64,000 nt of DNA, from NCBI RefSeq assembly GCF_000718555.1, contig NZ_JOAN01000032.1, positions 1 through 64,000 on the forward strand, written 5' to 3'. Positions within the stretch are counted from its first letter, which is position 1. Each line of letters opens with the position of its first letter. Source of the DNA: Micromonospora chokoriensis. GTDB taxonomy: Bacteria > Actinomycetota > Actinomycetes > Mycobacteriales > Micromonosporaceae. Positions 20,384-30,144 of this stretch are shown in pieces. The notes below the pieces were generated by a model that ran no database searches, was not told the origin of the DNA, and was given only the letters and a program-made list of their open reading frames with translations. The translations under genes were made by a program, and so were the position numbers.

Positions 20384-20935
20384 TCAGACTTCCCGGCGCT
20401 GACCCTCCCGCCCGTCGCCCGGCTGATCGCCGGATTGGCCGGCGACCGGCTCGGTCTGCGGCTCCGACGCCGGCTCGGTCTGCGGCTCGGACGGCGGATG
20501 TGCCAGCCAGGCGGGGTGGATCACGTCGGTGGTCGGCGCGTCCTCGGCTCGCACGTCGCTGGTCGGTGCCTCCGGTGTCGGGCCTGTCGAGGGAGTGTCC
20601 CAGGTGGACCGTTCGGCTTCCCACACCGGCAGCGCCGCGCCGGAGGTCGACGTGGCGGCACCAGAGACGGGCGCGCTGGAGACCGACGCACCGGAGACGG
20701 GCGCCACAGTCTCGGCGGCAGGGGCGTCGACGGTCGCCTCCGGCTGGCTCGGCCGACCCGAGCGCAGCGCGCCGACCAGCCCGAAGACCCCGATCAGGAT
20801 GAGTGCGCTGGCCAGGAACCAGCCGACCGGCGGCAGCGCGAGCCCGAGCAGTTGGGCGAGTAGCCACCAGGCGGAGAGCGCCAGGAACACGAGCCCGAAG
20901 GCGAACGACACCAGATCCGTGCGGTGAGCCTTCAC
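20384..20935 (-). CDS. Small membrane protein with acidic cytoplasmic-type tail
   Basis: This 183-residue protein has two hydrophobic helices at about residues 8-27 and 34-56. A long Ala/Pro/Ser/Thr/Glu-rich tail of low complexity follows. I do not recognise a named family beyond resemblance to small proteins encoded next to PspC/LiaF genes. Its start overlaps the end of the LiaF-like gene by 4 bp (ATGA), so the two are translationally coupled and probably act together. Confidence 0.75.
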   Translation of the reverse strand: MKAHRTDLVSFAFGLVFLALSAWWLLAQLLGLALPPVGWFLASALILIGVFGLVGALRSGRPSQPEATVDAPAAETVAPVSGASVSSAPVSGAATSTSGAALPVWEAERSTWDTPSTGPTPEAPTSDVRAEDAPTTDVIHPAWLAHPPSEPQTEPASEPQTEPVAGQSGDQPGDGREGQRREV

Positions 20936-22722
20936 CGGGTCACCTCCAGGTTGCCAGCATTGACGTGGATGTAGAGGCGCAGCGTCCCGCCGCCGGGCCC
21001 GTCCGCGCCGACGTCGGTGGATTCCCGCAGGCGACCGTCGAGCCCGCCGGAGTGGTTGCCGAAGATGGTGGCGTCCCCCGCGTTGACGTCGGCCACGGTG
21101 GTGACGTCCACGTTCGGTGGCACGACAACTGTCGCCTGGCCGAAGTTGATGGCCACGGTCACCTGGCTGTCCCGTTTCGCGAAGTCGATGCCGCGCAGGT
21201 CGAGCACGGCGTCACCGAAGCTGTTCTCGTACCGGTCGGCCAGGTCGCGGTAGTCGGTGGGCGCCCAGGTCACCGCGCCGTCGACCCCTCGGATCCGGTC
21301 GTAGGACTCGGCGACCGTCGCCGTGCCGAGCGCCGCCGCGGTCACCAGACCGAGCGCGATGAGCCAGCGGGCCCGGCCGAACCACGTGCCGACCAGCAGC
21401 CCTAGCGCGATCGTGGCCAACGCGGCCGCGAAGTAGGCCGAGGCGCTGATGGCGAAGACGTCCAGCAGGTCGAGCAGGGCGACCAGACCGAGGACGAGGA
21501 AGATCAGCGAGAAGGTCACCGCGCCGAGCGGCGAGCGCTCCTTGGGGCGCTTCGGCGGCTTCGGTGGCTTGGGCGGACGAGGCACGGCGGGGGTCGGTGA
21601 GGCGTACGGGCCATGCGGCGCGAACGGGGGGCGGTAACCGGACGGCGGCGGGGCGGTCGGATAGCCGGTTGGGGCAGCGGGTGCGCTGCTCACCGGTGCC
21701 GACGGCCAGCCGGCGCTGGGCATGCCGGTGCTCGGCCAGCCCGTGGCGGGTGCCGGCCAGCCAGCCTGGGTGCCCGTCGCGCCGGCTGGCTGACCGGAGA
21801 CCGGGCCAACCCCGGACACCGGCTGCGTCGCGGTGGACGGCGGTACGTCGTACGCCGGGAAGGTGACGGTGGGCGCTGCCCCTGGCGTCGCGGTGGCGTA
21901 CCCCGGATTGGTGCTGAACATCGGCGGCGTCACCACCGGGCCGGTCGACGGCGCCGCGCCGTAGGACGGTGCGGGCCAGGCCACCGGCGGGACGACCGGG
22001 CCGGCCGGACCGCCGGACGGCGTGGTGGGTGGCGGACCGCCCGGGGTGCCGGGCCGTGGATTGCGGCCGTCCCGGTTGAGTAGCAGCGCGCCGGCGACCA
22101 GGATGGCCGCGCCGAGCAGCACCGCGCGGAAGGCATCGGTGACGATGTACGCGAAGCTGGCTGCCACCAGGATGCCCAGGACGATCACTGTCACCGGCGA
22201 CATGCTCGAGCGACCACGCCCGAGCATGGACTCGATCGGGGACGCGGTGTCGCCCTCGTTCGGGATGATCAGCCAGGCCGCGACGTACACCAGGATGCCG
22301 ATGCCCCCGAAGAACCCGAGCACCGCGAGCAACACCCGCCAGAGCACCGGATCGGTGTTTGTGGCACGCCCGATCGCCGCGCAGACGCCGGCCAGATACC
22401 GCCCCTCGCGCGGTCGGACCAGCCCGTACCGTGAGGTGAAGCCGGTGCCGCCCAGCGGCGGCGGCGCGGACGGACCGGGGCCACCCGGGCCGTAGCCGGT
22501 GCCCGCCGCGAACCCTGGGCCCGGGCCGTAGCCCGCCGTGGGCGGCCCGTAGCCGGCGGCCGGATCACCGGGTGCGGCGTCGGCGGTCGCGTCGGTGCCG
22601 GCGTGCGGCCCGAACGTACTGGGCTCGGTCCATTCGGTGGGCGTCGTGGCGGGCGGCGGCGGTGCTGAACCGCCCGGCTGTGCCGACCCCGGTCGGGGCG
22701 GCGGGGCAGCTTCTTCGGTCAT
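20932..22722 (-). CDS. PspC-domain protein with LiaF-like C-terminus
   Basis: The protein has 596 residues. A Pro/Gly-rich N-terminus (~1-100) precedes a PspC domain (YGLVRPREGRYLAGVCAAIG, then a membrane helix). Further helices (ILVAASFAYIV, AVLLGAAILVAGALLL), a long Pro/Ala/Thr-rich linker and another membrane cluster follow. The C-terminal ~110 residues (FGDAVLDLRGIDF...FGQATVVVPPNVDV) match the LiaF/cell-wall-active-antibiotic response beta-repeat domain. LiaF restrains a LiaS-type kinase until envelope stress. It is divergent from a PspC histidine kinase and its regulator, so it likely forms a LiaFSR-like switch. Confidence 0.88.
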   Translation of the reverse strand: MTEEAAPPPRPGSAQPGGSAPPPPATTPTEWTEPSTFGPHAGTDATADAAPGDPAAGYGPPTAGYGPGPGFAAGTGYGPGGPGPSAPPPLGGTGFTSRYGLVRPREGRYLAGVCAAIGRATNTDPVLWRVLLAVLGFFGGIGILVYVAAWLIIPNEGDTASPIESMLGRGRSSMSPVTVIVLGILVAASFAYIVTDAFRAVLLGAAILVAGALLLNRDGRNPRPGTPGGPPPTTPSGGPAGPVVPPVAWPAPSYGAAPSTGPVVTPPMFSTNPGYATATPGAAPTVTFPAYDVPPSTATQPVSGVGPVSGQPAGATGTQAGWPAPATGWPSTGMPSAGWPSAPVSSAPAAPTGYPTAPPPSGYRPPFAPHGPYASPTPAVPRPPKPPKPPKRPKERSPLGAVTFSLIFLVLGLVALLDLLDVFAISASAYFAAALATIALGLLVGTWFGRARWLIALGLVTAAALGTATVAESYDRIRGVDGAVTWAPTDYRDLADRYENSFGDAVLDLRGIDFAKRDSQVTVAINFGQATVVVPPNVDVTTVADVNAGDATIFGNHSGGLDGRLRESTDVGADGPGGGTLRLYIHVNAGNLEVTR

Positions 22723-22877
22723 GCTTCGATCCTGCTGCCCGGCGCACCCGTTCGACCTCAGGACCCGACCCTGACCCCACCCTGAGATCCGGCGGCCGGA
22801 ATGTCGGGGGCGTCCCCGTGGTCACGGACGCCGCAGCGTGTGACGATCGAGTCACCGACCTCGACCTCTCCGCCACC

Positions 22878-24146
22878 GTGACCAGGGAGCCTCCGATCAG
22901 CAGCACCGTGACCCCGCCCCCGCGCCTCTACCGCGCACCCGAGCACCGGATGGCCGCTGGCGTCGCCGCCGGTATCGCCGACCATCTCGGCATCTCGGTG
23001 CTGCGGGTACGCGTCGCGTTCATGGTCCTGCTCGGGTTGAGTGGGCTCGGTTTGTTGCTCTACGCGGCCTTCTGGGCGGTGGTGCCGCTGCGTCCCGGTG
23101 ACACTGCGGTGCCGCCCCGACGGGACGTCGCCCAACTCCTGCCGTTCGTGGGGATCGGGCTCGGTGTCCTGCTGATCCAGGTGATGGTCTTCGATTCGGT
23201 CGGCGCGGCGGGCACCGCCGGTTGGTTGGTGGCCATCATCGCGGTCGGCGCCGGGGTCATCTGGCACCAGTCCGCCCCTGAGCGGCGGCGGCAGTGGGGC
23301 GAGACGATGCCGGTGCCCTGGCTCGGCGCGGTCGTCGAGGAGAGCGACCGGCGGGCGTTCGTGCTCCGGTTCATCGGCGGGGGAGTGCTGGTCGCGGTCG
23401 GCATCATCGGCGTCGCGGCCGTCTACTCGCCGGCACAGAACTTCGACGCGGTGATCAACGGCGTGATCTTCGCGCTGGTCGGGCTGGCGGGTGTCGGAGT
23501 GGTCGCGGCGCCGGTGCTGTGGCGGACGTACAGTCAGCTCCGCTCGGAGCGTGAGGGGCGCATCCGCGAGCAGGAGCGGGCCGAGTTGGCAGCGATGGTG
23601 CACGACCAGGTGCTGCACACGTTGGCGCTGATCCAGCGCAACGCCGGCGACGTCAAGACGGTGCAGCGGCTGGCCCGAGGGCAGGAGCGTTCCCTGCGTA
23701 ACTGGCTCTACAAGCCGACCGCCTCGCCGAATGAGCGCTTCGCCGCCGCCTTGGAGCAGGCCGCGGCCGAGGTCGAGGACACCTTCGCGATTAGCGTGGA
23801 GACGGTGGTGGTGGGGGACCGGGAGACCGACGAGAAGGTCGGGGCGCTGGTCGCGGCCGCGCGCGAGGCGCTGGTGAACGCGGCCCGGCATGCTGGCGTG
23901 CAGACCGTGTCGCTCTACGCCGAGGTGGAGCCCGATCAGGTCAGCGTCTTCGTCCGGGACCGGGGCAAGGGCTTCGATCCGGATACGGTGGAGGACCACC
24001 GGCACGGCGTTAGCGGCTCGATCATCGGGCGGATGAAGCGGCACGGCGGACGGGCCGAAATCCGGTCCGGCCCGGGGGAGGGGACCGAGGTCCGGTTGAT
24101 CCTGCCGATCTCCCGGGACTCGTCCGCAGCGGAGAGGAACAGATGA
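22878..24146 (+). CDS. PspC-domain sensor histidine kinase (LiaS-like)
   Basis: It has about 422 residues if translation starts at the GTG at 22878; 22908 is an alternative and neither has a strong ribosome-binding site. An N-terminal PspC domain (RLYRAPEHRMAAGVAAGIA) is followed by about five membrane helices. A HisKA_3 dimerisation domain has H242 (AAMVHDQVLHTL), and the HATPase has the N-box EALVNAARHAG and G-boxes DRGKGF and GPGEGTEV. Partner and target are the next gene. The gap to the LiaF-like gene holds a divergent promoter. Confidence 0.92.
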   Translation: MTREPPISSTVTPPPRLYRAPEHRMAAGVAAGIADHLGISVLRVRVAFMVLLGLSGLGLLLYAAFWAVVPLRPGDTAVPPRRDVAQLLPFVGIGLGVLLIQVMVFDSVGAAGTAGWLVAIIAVGAGVIWHQSAPERRRQWGETMPVPWLGAVVEESDRRAFVLRFIGGGVLVAVGIIGVAAVYSPAQNFDAVINGVIFALVGLAGVGVVAAPVLWRTYSQLRSEREGRIREQERAELAAMVHDQVLHTLALIQRNAGDVKTVQRLARGQERSLRNWLYKPTASPNERFAAALEQAAAEVEDTFAISVETVVVGDRETDEKVGALVAAAREALVNAARHAGVQTVSLYAEVEPDQVSVFVRDRGKGFDPDTVEDHRHGVSGSIIGRMKRHGGRAEIRSGPGEGTEVRLILPISRDSSAAERNR

Positions 24147-24835
24147 TCATGGCCGAGCAGTCGACCGAGCACCTCGACCCGGCGGATGCCCGCCCCGAGC
24201 GGCTGCGGGTGTTCCTGGTGGACGACCACGCCATGTTCCGGGCCGGGGTGCGCGCGGAGTTGGGCGCCCACGTCGAGGTGGTGGGTGAGGCGAGCACGGT
24301 GGCCGAGGCGGTCACCCGGATCGCAGCCGTCGGCCCGGACGTGGTGCTGCTCGACGTGCACATGCCCGACGGCGGTGGTCGCGCGGTGCTGGAGGCGATG
24401 CGGCGTACGCACCCGCAGGTCAAGTTCCTCGCGTTGAGCGTCTCCGACGCGGCGGAGGACGTGATCGGGCTGATCCGTGCCGGTGCCCGGGGTTACGTCA
24501 CCAAGACCATCTCCCCGGACGAGCTGGCCGCGGCGATCCGTCGCGTCGCGGACGGGGACGCGGTGTTCAGCCCACGGCTGGCCGGCTTCGTGCTGGATGC
24601 CTTCGCGGCCCGGCCGGACGCGCCGGTGGCCGATCCGGAGTTGGACCAGCTCACCAACCGGGAGCGGGAGGTACTGCGGCTGCTGGCCCGGGGGTACGCG
24701 TACAAGGAGATCGCCAAGGAGCTGTTCATCTCCATCAAGACGGTGGAGACACACGTGTCGAACGTGCTGCGCAAGCTTCAGATGTCCAACCGCTACGAGC
24801 TTTCCCGATGGGCGGCGGATCGCCGGCTCGTGTGA
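24143..24835 (+). CDS. LuxR-type response regulator (LiaR-like)
   Basis: This 230-residue regulator overlaps the kinase stop by 4 bp (ATGA), so the pair is translationally coupled. The receiver has the acidic pair D27-D28 and phosphoacceptor D71 (LLDVHMP) plus the conserved Lys in GYVTK. The C-terminal LuxR helix-turn-helix runs from LTNREREVLRLLARG to the KTVETHVSNVLRKL recognition region. An ATG two codons downstream is an alternative start. It would control envelope-stress genes, possibly including the divergent LiaF-like operon. Confidence 0.94.
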   Translation: MIMAEQSTEHLDPADARPERLRVFLVDDHAMFRAGVRAELGAHVEVVGEASTVAEAVTRIAAVGPDVVLLDVHMPDGGGRAVLEAMRRTHPQVKFLALSVSDAAEDVIGLIRAGARGYVTKTISPDELAAAIRRVADGDAVFSPRLAGFVLDAFAARPDAPVADPELDQLTNREREVLRLLARGYAYKEIAKELFISIKTVETHVSNVLRKLQMSNRYELSRWAADRRLV

Positions 24836-25413
24836 CCGTCTGTCGCCATCGACGGGGAGCAGAGAAACGCCCTGCACGCCCTAGTCCACCCAGCCGATGA
24901 TCGTGCCCGTGCAGCCGTAGTCACCCTCGTCCGGACGGGTCGAAACGTAAGTGGTGACCGACGTCGCATCGCCCCGGTGTGACCCCGGGGCTTGAGCGCG
25001 GGCCGAGGCCGGTTCTCGGGTGGCGCAACGTGTTTCCTGCTCAGTGCCGCCAACAGCGACCGTTTTGTGATCATTTTTCAAGTATCGGCAACGTGGCGGG
25101 CAACTAACGGCTTGATAACGGCACCTTCACGGAAGCGGCAAGTGGGTGTCACAGTGGCAGCACCTCACCATCGGTGTGTGGCACTCCGTACGCCCCACGA
25201 CCACGATCCTGCCGATCACGGCGGTCCGTGGCTGTGTTGCTTGCGTCGTGTCACGCCTCGTTGGCGGGGAGCCCGGCGGATCGGAACATCAGGGGTGTCC
25301 CCAACTTCCCTGTGGTCCCGGCGACCCGCGCCTCGGGGTGGTCGGGCGGTGTCACCCCCAAACGTGCGTGAAACCCACGACGGAACCTGGTTAGAAAGAG
25401 GAGGCCCCTCGTA
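24836..25413. other. 578-bp intergenic region upstream of peptide transporter 1
   Basis: I see no gene, repeat or recognisable riboswitch. A locally AT-richer stretch around 25055-25090 may mark a promoter region. The long leader fits a regulated transporter operon. Confidence 0.4.
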
Positions 25414-27051
25414 ATGAGAGTCTCGAAGCGGGCGACGAGCGCCATCGCGCTCAGCGCGGCTGCCGCGCTTGTCGCGACCGGTTGCTCCAGCGGCGGCAGC
25501 GGCGAGAACGCCGACAGCGCCGACGGTGCGATCGTTGTTCACGGTGTCCAGCCGGAGAACCCCCTGGTCCCGTCGAACACCACGGAGACCGGCGGCGGCA
25601 AGATCGTCGACTGGCTGTGGACCGGCCTGGTCGAGTACCCGAACGACGGTGGGGCCCCGCGCAACGCGCTCGCGGAGTCCATCAACACCACCGACTCCAA
25701 GGTCTTCACGATCAAGATCAAGAGCGGTACCAAGTTCCACGACGGTACCGAGGTGAAGGCGAAGAACTTCGTCGACGCTTGGAACTGGGCTGCCTACTCG
25801 CCGAACGGCGCGCAGAACGGCACCTTCTTCGCGGACATCGAGGGCTTCGACAAGACCTACACGACGGACCCGGATGGCCCGGACAAGCCGCAGAAGGCCC
25901 CGGCCCCGACGGCGGACAAGCTGTCTGGTCTGAAGGTCATCGACGATCAGACCTTCGAGGTCACGTTGGCCGCCCCGACTGCGGTCTTCCCGACCAAGCT
26001 CGGCTACAGCGCGTTCATGCCGCTGCCGGACGTCTTCTTCACCATGAAGCCGGAAGAGTTCGGCCGCAAGCCGATCGCCAACGGCCCGGTGAAGTTCGTG
26101 TCCTGGGAGGACAACGCCCTCATCAAGCTGACGCGCTTCGACGACTACAACCTTCGCGACAAGATGAAGGTCAAGGACGTCGACGTCAAGCTCTACCAGG
26201 ACGACAACGCGGCCTACGCCGACCTGCTGGCGAACAACCTCGACTTCATGGAGGTTGTCCCCACCTCGGCGCTCGCCGGCGACAAGTGGAAGACCGACCT
26301 CGGTGACCGGGGCCGCTCGACCGTCACCCCGACGACCGCGTTCATCGCGTTCCCGATCTACGACAAGCGCTTCGCCAACGCGAAGCTGCGTCGTGCCGTG
26401 TCGCTGTCGGTGAACCGGCAGGAGATCTCGGAGAAGATCTTCTTCGGTACCCGCAAGCCGGCCGACAGCTGGGCGAACCCGCTGACCCCGGGCGCCAAGC
26501 CGGGTAACTGCACCGCCTGCAAGTTCGACCCGACCACGGCCAAGCAGCTGCTTGCCGAGGCCGGCGGCTTCACCGGCGAGATGGTCTTCTACTACAACTC
26601 GGACTCCGCCCACAAGGACTGGATGGACGCCGTCGCGCAGCAGATCAAGACCAACCTGGGCATCAACGCTCGGGCTGAGGGTGTGCCGACCTTCGCGGTG
26701 TTCCGCCAGAACGTCAACGCCCACAAGATGACCGGCCCGTACCGTGCTGCCTGGCAGCAGGACTACCCGGACGTCGAGAACTGGGTCAACCCGCTGTTCG
26801 TCACGAACGGCTCCTCGAACGACGGCCTCTACAGCAACCCCGAGGTCGACGCCCTGGCCAAGCAGGCCAGCGCCGCGCCGAGCCTGGAGGCCTCGCACGA
26901 GGCGTTCGCCAAGGCCGTCGAGAAGGTCGACCAGGACGTCCCGAGCATCCCGGTCTACTTCTACGGTCAGCAGTCCGGCCACTCGGAGAAGATCAAGAAG
27001 CTCGAGCTGAACAACGTCGGCGAGATCGACATCACCTCGGTCGAGCTCTGA
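25414..27051 (+). CDS. Peptide ABC transporter substrate-binding lipoprotein 1
   Basis: This 545-residue family 5 solute-binding protein (DppA/OppA class) has a lipobox ending LVATGC with C24, so it should be anchored outside the membrane. GAGGAGG precedes the ATG. It begins the order binding protein, permease, permease, ATPase, ATPase, the standard opp/dpp layout. An 18-residue TDPDGPDKPQKAPAPTAD-type insert lies around residues 150-170. Likely ligands are di- or oligopeptides. A strong hairpin after the stop probably limits readthrough, so it may be made in excess over the rest. Confidence 0.94.
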   Translation: MRVSKRATSAIALSAAAALVATGCSSGGSGENADSADGAIVVHGVQPENPLVPSNTTETGGGKIVDWLWTGLVEYPNDGGAPRNALAESINTTDSKVFTIKIKSGTKFHDGTEVKAKNFVDAWNWAAYSPNGAQNGTFFADIEGFDKTYTTDPDGPDKPQKAPAPTADKLSGLKVIDDQTFEVTLAAPTAVFPTKLGYSAFMPLPDVFFTMKPEEFGRKPIANGPVKFVSWEDNALIKLTRFDDYNLRDKMKVKDVDVKLYQDDNAAYADLLANNLDFMEVVPTSALAGDKWKTDLGDRGRSTVTPTTAFIAFPIYDKRFANAKLRRAVSLSVNRQEISEKIFFGTRKPADSWANPLTPGAKPGNCTACKFDPTTAKQLLAEAGGFTGEMVFYYNSDSAHKDWMDAVAQQIKTNLGINARAEGVPTFAVFRQNVNAHKMTGPYRAAWQQDYPDVENWVNPLFVTNGSSNDGLYSNPEVDALAKQASAAPSLEASHEAFAKAVEKVDQDVPSIPVYFYGQQSGHSEKIKKLELNNVGEIDITSVEL

Positions 27052-27065
27052 TCCGTACGGTCTGA

Positions 27066-27107
27066 CCCCGGGTCGGGCTCGCCACATCCGGTGAGCCCGA
27101 CCCGGGG
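27066..27107 (+). terminator. Hairpin between binding-protein and permease genes
   Basis: A perfect 15-bp inverted repeat (27066-27080 against 27093-27107) with a 12-nt loop lies within the operon. It probably acts as an attenuating terminator or RNA-stabilising hairpin that raises binding-protein mRNA over permease mRNA. Confidence 0.7.
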
Positions 27108-27199
27108 CCGTTCCGCGATTGGGTGTTACAACACTCCACTCGCACGTTGTCACCACCGTGTCGGCCGTCCGACGCGCCCCCTGTCTGGAGGACCACCCC

Positions 27200-28126
27200 A
27201 TGGGCCGTTATCTGTTGAGACGGCTGCTCCAACTCGTGCCGGTCTTCATCGGTACGACGTTCCTGATCTACTGGCTCGTCTGGGCCGTTCCGGGCGACCC
27301 GTTCGCTGGCAAGTGCGGCGAGCGTCGCTGCCCGGACCAGTACATCGCCTTCATGACCGAGAAGTACCACCTCGACCAGAACGTCTTCGTGCAGTACTTC
27401 ACCTACATGAAGAACCTGCTCCAGGGCGATTTCGGTCAGACCTTCTCGCAGCGTGAGATCAGTGACATCATCCTGACCTCGTACCCGAACACCCTGAAGC
27501 TGGCCGTCGTGGCGCTCGCCATCGAGGCAGTGATCGGCCTCGGCGCCGGCGTGCTGACGGGTCTGCGGCGCAACGGTTTCCTGGACAACCTGGTCCTGGT
27601 CTCTACCCTCTTCCTCATCGCGCTGCCGGTCTTCGTGGTCGGCTTTGTGCTGCAGTGGCTGCTGGGCGTGCAGTGGGGCATCATCAAGCCGACCGTCTCC
27701 TCCGAGATGCGGTGGTCCGAGCTGATCGTGCCGGGCTTCGTGCTCGGCAGCGCCTCCGTGGCGTACATCGCTCGAGTAGCGCGAACGAGCATCGCGGAGA
27801 ACCGTCGCGCGGACTACGTGCGCACCGCTATCGCCAAGGGCCTGCCGATGCGCCGGGTGGTGGGCGTGCACCTGCTGCGCAACTCGCTCATCCCGGTGGT
27901 GACCCTGCTCGGCACCGACCTCGGTGCCCTGATGGGTGGCGCGATCGTCACCGAGGGAATCTTCAGCATCAACGGAATCGGCCGCCAGGTCTTCCGAGCG
28001 ATCATCACCAAGGAGAGCGCCACGGTCGTAGGGATCGTGGTGGTCCTGGTGCTGGTCTATCTCCTGATGAACCTGCTGGTTGACCTGCTCTACGCCGCCC
28101 TGGACCCGAGGATCCGTTATGAGTGA
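27200..28126 (+). CDS. Peptide ABC transporter permease 1 (OppB/DppB type)
   Basis: This 308-residue membrane protein begins at the ATG after CTGGAGGACC. It has six predicted helices, an N-terminal MGRYLLRRLLQLVPVF motif typical of DppB, and the EAA loop near RRADYVRTAIAKGLP that docks the ATPases. It forms a heterodimeric channel with the next gene, which it overlaps by 8 bp. Confidence 0.95.
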   Translation: MGRYLLRRLLQLVPVFIGTTFLIYWLVWAVPGDPFAGKCGERRCPDQYIAFMTEKYHLDQNVFVQYFTYMKNLLQGDFGQTFSQREISDIILTSYPNTLKLAVVALAIEAVIGLGAGVLTGLRRNGFLDNLVLVSTLFLIALPVFVVGFVLQWLLGVQWGIIKPTVSSEMRWSELIVPGFVLGSASVAYIARVARTSIAENRRADYVRTAIAKGLPMRRVVGVHLLRNSLIPVVTLLGTDLGALMGGAIVTEGIFSINGIGRQVFRAIITKESATVVGIVVVLVLVYLLMNLLVDLLYAALDPRIRYE

Positions 28127-29090
28127 CCCGAGTACCGCATCGATCGTCAGCACCCCCGGCGCGCACCCGACCGACTCCGCCGCCCCCGCCACCGCGGGCC
28201 AGCCGCAGAGCAACGAGAAGCCGCGCGGCCTGCTCGCTGACGCCTGGCGGGACCTGCGGCGCAAGCCGCTGTTCTGGATCTCGGCCACGCTGATCGTGCT
28301 CTTCCTGCTGATGGCGGCCTTCCCGGCGCTGTTCGCTCCAGGCGGCGACCCGGAGACCGGCGCGCTCTCCCGCAGCCTCAACAAGCCGTCCGCCGAAGGC
28401 TGGTTCGGCTACGACGTGCAGGGCCGTGACGTCTACGCGCGGGTCATCTACGGCGCGCGTGCGTCCATTCAGGTCGCCGTGCTCTCCGTGCTGGGCACCC
28501 TGCTCATCGGCGGAACCATGGGCATCATCTCCGGCTACCGCGGTGGTTGGGTGGACGCGCTACTGAGCCGGATCGCCGATGTCTTCTTCGGTCTGCCCTT
28601 CGTGCTCGGCGCGATCGTCATCCTGACCACCTTCAACGGGTCGGGCTCCGGCAACAGCAAGAACAAGATCATGGGCTTGGTGACCGCGTCCCTGATCGTG
28701 CTGAGCTGGCCGGTCGTGATGCGACTGATGCGCTCCTCGGTGCTATCCACCAAGGAGGCCGACTACATCGTGGCGGCCCGCGCGCTGGGTGCCGGCACCG
28801 GCCGGATCATCCTCAAGCACCTGCTGCCGAACTGCCTGGCCCCGCTGCTGGTCTACGGCACGATCATGGTCGGCTCGTTCATCGGTGCCGAGGCCACCCT
28901 GTCGTTCCTGGGCGTCGGTCTGAAGTCGCCGGTGGTGTCCTGGGGCATCATGATCAGTGATGGGCAGCAGTTCGTCCGGGTCGCGCCGGGGCTGGTGTTC
29001 TTCCCCGCCGCGTTCCTCGTCACCGCAGTGCTGAGCTTCGTGATGCTCGGTGAGGCGGTCCGCGAGGCCCTCGATCCGAAACTCCGCTAG
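28119..29090 (+). CDS. Peptide ABC transporter permease 1 (OppC/DppC type)
   Basis: This 323-residue partner permease starts with the ATG at 28119, inside the end of the upstream gene. A ~40-residue Ala/Pro-rich cytoplasmic tail precedes LADAWRDLRRKPLFWISATL, the usual OppC N-terminal helix. The EAA-loop segment KEADYIVAARALGAG and the C-terminal EALDPKLR ending are typical. Confidence 0.95.
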   Translation: MSDPSTASIVSTPGAHPTDSAAPATAGQPQSNEKPRGLLADAWRDLRRKPLFWISATLIVLFLLMAAFPALFAPGGDPETGALSRSLNKPSAEGWFGYDVQGRDVYARVIYGARASIQVAVLSVLGTLLIGGTMGIISGYRGGWVDALLSRIADVFFGLPFVLGAIVILTTFNGSGSGNSKNKIMGLVTASLIVLSWPVVMRLMRSSVLSTKEADYIVAARALGAGTGRIILKHLLPNCLAPLLVYGTIMVGSFIGAEATLSFLGVGLKSPVVSWGIMISDGQQFVRVAPGLVFFPAAFLVTAVLSFVMLGEAVREALDPKLR

Positions 29091-29100
29091 GGGATATCCA

Positions 29101-30144
29101 GTGTCCGACATTCTCGTGTCCGAGCAGTCCGCGTCGGGCCCCGGCGGGTCCGGGCGTCCCTCCGGCCGGCTGCTCGAGGTCGACGACCTGCGGGTGGAGT
29201 TCCGCACCCGGGACGGCGTCGCAAAGGTCATCAACGGGGTCACGTACCACGTCGACGCGGGGGAGACCCTCGCCGTGCTCGGCGAGTCCGGCTCCGGTAA
29301 GAGCGTCACCGCGCAGACCATCATGGGCATCCTCGACACGCCGCCCGGCTTCGTGACCGGTGGGCAGGTCCGCTTCCACGGCAAGGACATGCTCCGCATG
29401 TCCGACGAGGAGCGCCGCCGCATCCGCGGCGAGGGCATCGCGATGATCTTCCAGGACGCGCTCTCCGCACTGAACCCCGTCTTCACCGTCGGGTTCCAGA
29501 TCGCCGAGCAGTTCCGGGTCCGGCGGGGCATGGGCCGCGCCGAGGCCAAGAAGCGCGCGATCGACATGCTCGACCAGGTCAAGATCCCGAACGCCAAGGG
29601 CCGGTTCAACAACTACCCGCACCAGTTCTCCGGCGGTATGCGGCAGCGCGCGATGATCGCGATGTCGCTGGCGCTCGACCCGGAGGTGCTGATCGCGGAC
29701 GAGCCGACCACTGCCCTCGACGTGACCGTGCAGGCCCAGATCATGGACCTGCTGGCCGAGCTTCAGCGTGAGCGGCAGATGGGCATGATCCTGATCACCC
29801 ACGACCTCGGTGTCGTCGCCGACGTCGCGGACCGGATCGCGGTCATGTACGCGGGCCGGATCGTCGAGGAAGCCGACGTGTACGACCTGTACGCCAAGCC
29901 GGCGCACCCGTACACGATGGGTCTGATCGAGTCGATTCCGCGCCTGGACGAGAAGGGGCAGCAGCTCCGGACGATCAAGGGCCTCCCGCCGAACCTGATG
30001 AACATCCCGCCGGGCTGCCCGTTCAACCCGCGCTGCCCCATGGCTCAGCCGGTGTGTCGGGAGACGATCCCGCCGCTGCTGCAGGTGGGCAATGCCCGGG
30101 CCAGCGCCTGCCACTTCGCCGAGGAGCTGGTGAACCGTGTCTGA
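29101..30144 (+). CDS. Peptide ABC transporter ATPase 1 (OppD/DppD type)
   Basis: This 347-residue ATPase starts at a GTG after AGGGGA. It has Walker A GESGSGKS, a Q-loop in [10 protein letters not shown], signature FSGGMRQR, Walker [13 protein letters not shown] and an H-loop in LITHDLG, so it should be catalytically competent. The C-terminal oligopeptide/dipeptide domain carries HPYT and a cysteine set (GCPFNPRCP...C...ACHF), known in some homologues to bind an Fe-S cluster. It overlaps the next gene by 8 bp. Confidence 0.95.
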   Translation: MSDILVSEQSASGPGGSGRPSGRLLEVDDLRVEFRTRDGVAKVINGVTYHVDAGETLAVLGESGSGKSVTAQTIMGILDTPPGFVTGGQVRFHGKDMLRMSDEERRRIRGEGIAMIFQDALSALNPVFTVGFQIAEQFRVRRGMGRAEAKKRAIDMLDQVKIPNAKGRFNNYPHQFSGGMRQRAMIAMSLALDPEVLIADEPTTALDVTVQAQIMDLLAELQRERQMGMILITHDLGVVADVADRIAVMYAGRIVEEADVYDLYAKPAHPYTMGLIESIPRLDEKGQQLRTIKGLPPNLMNIPPGCPFNPRCPMAQPVCRETIPPLLQVGNARASACHFAEELVNRV

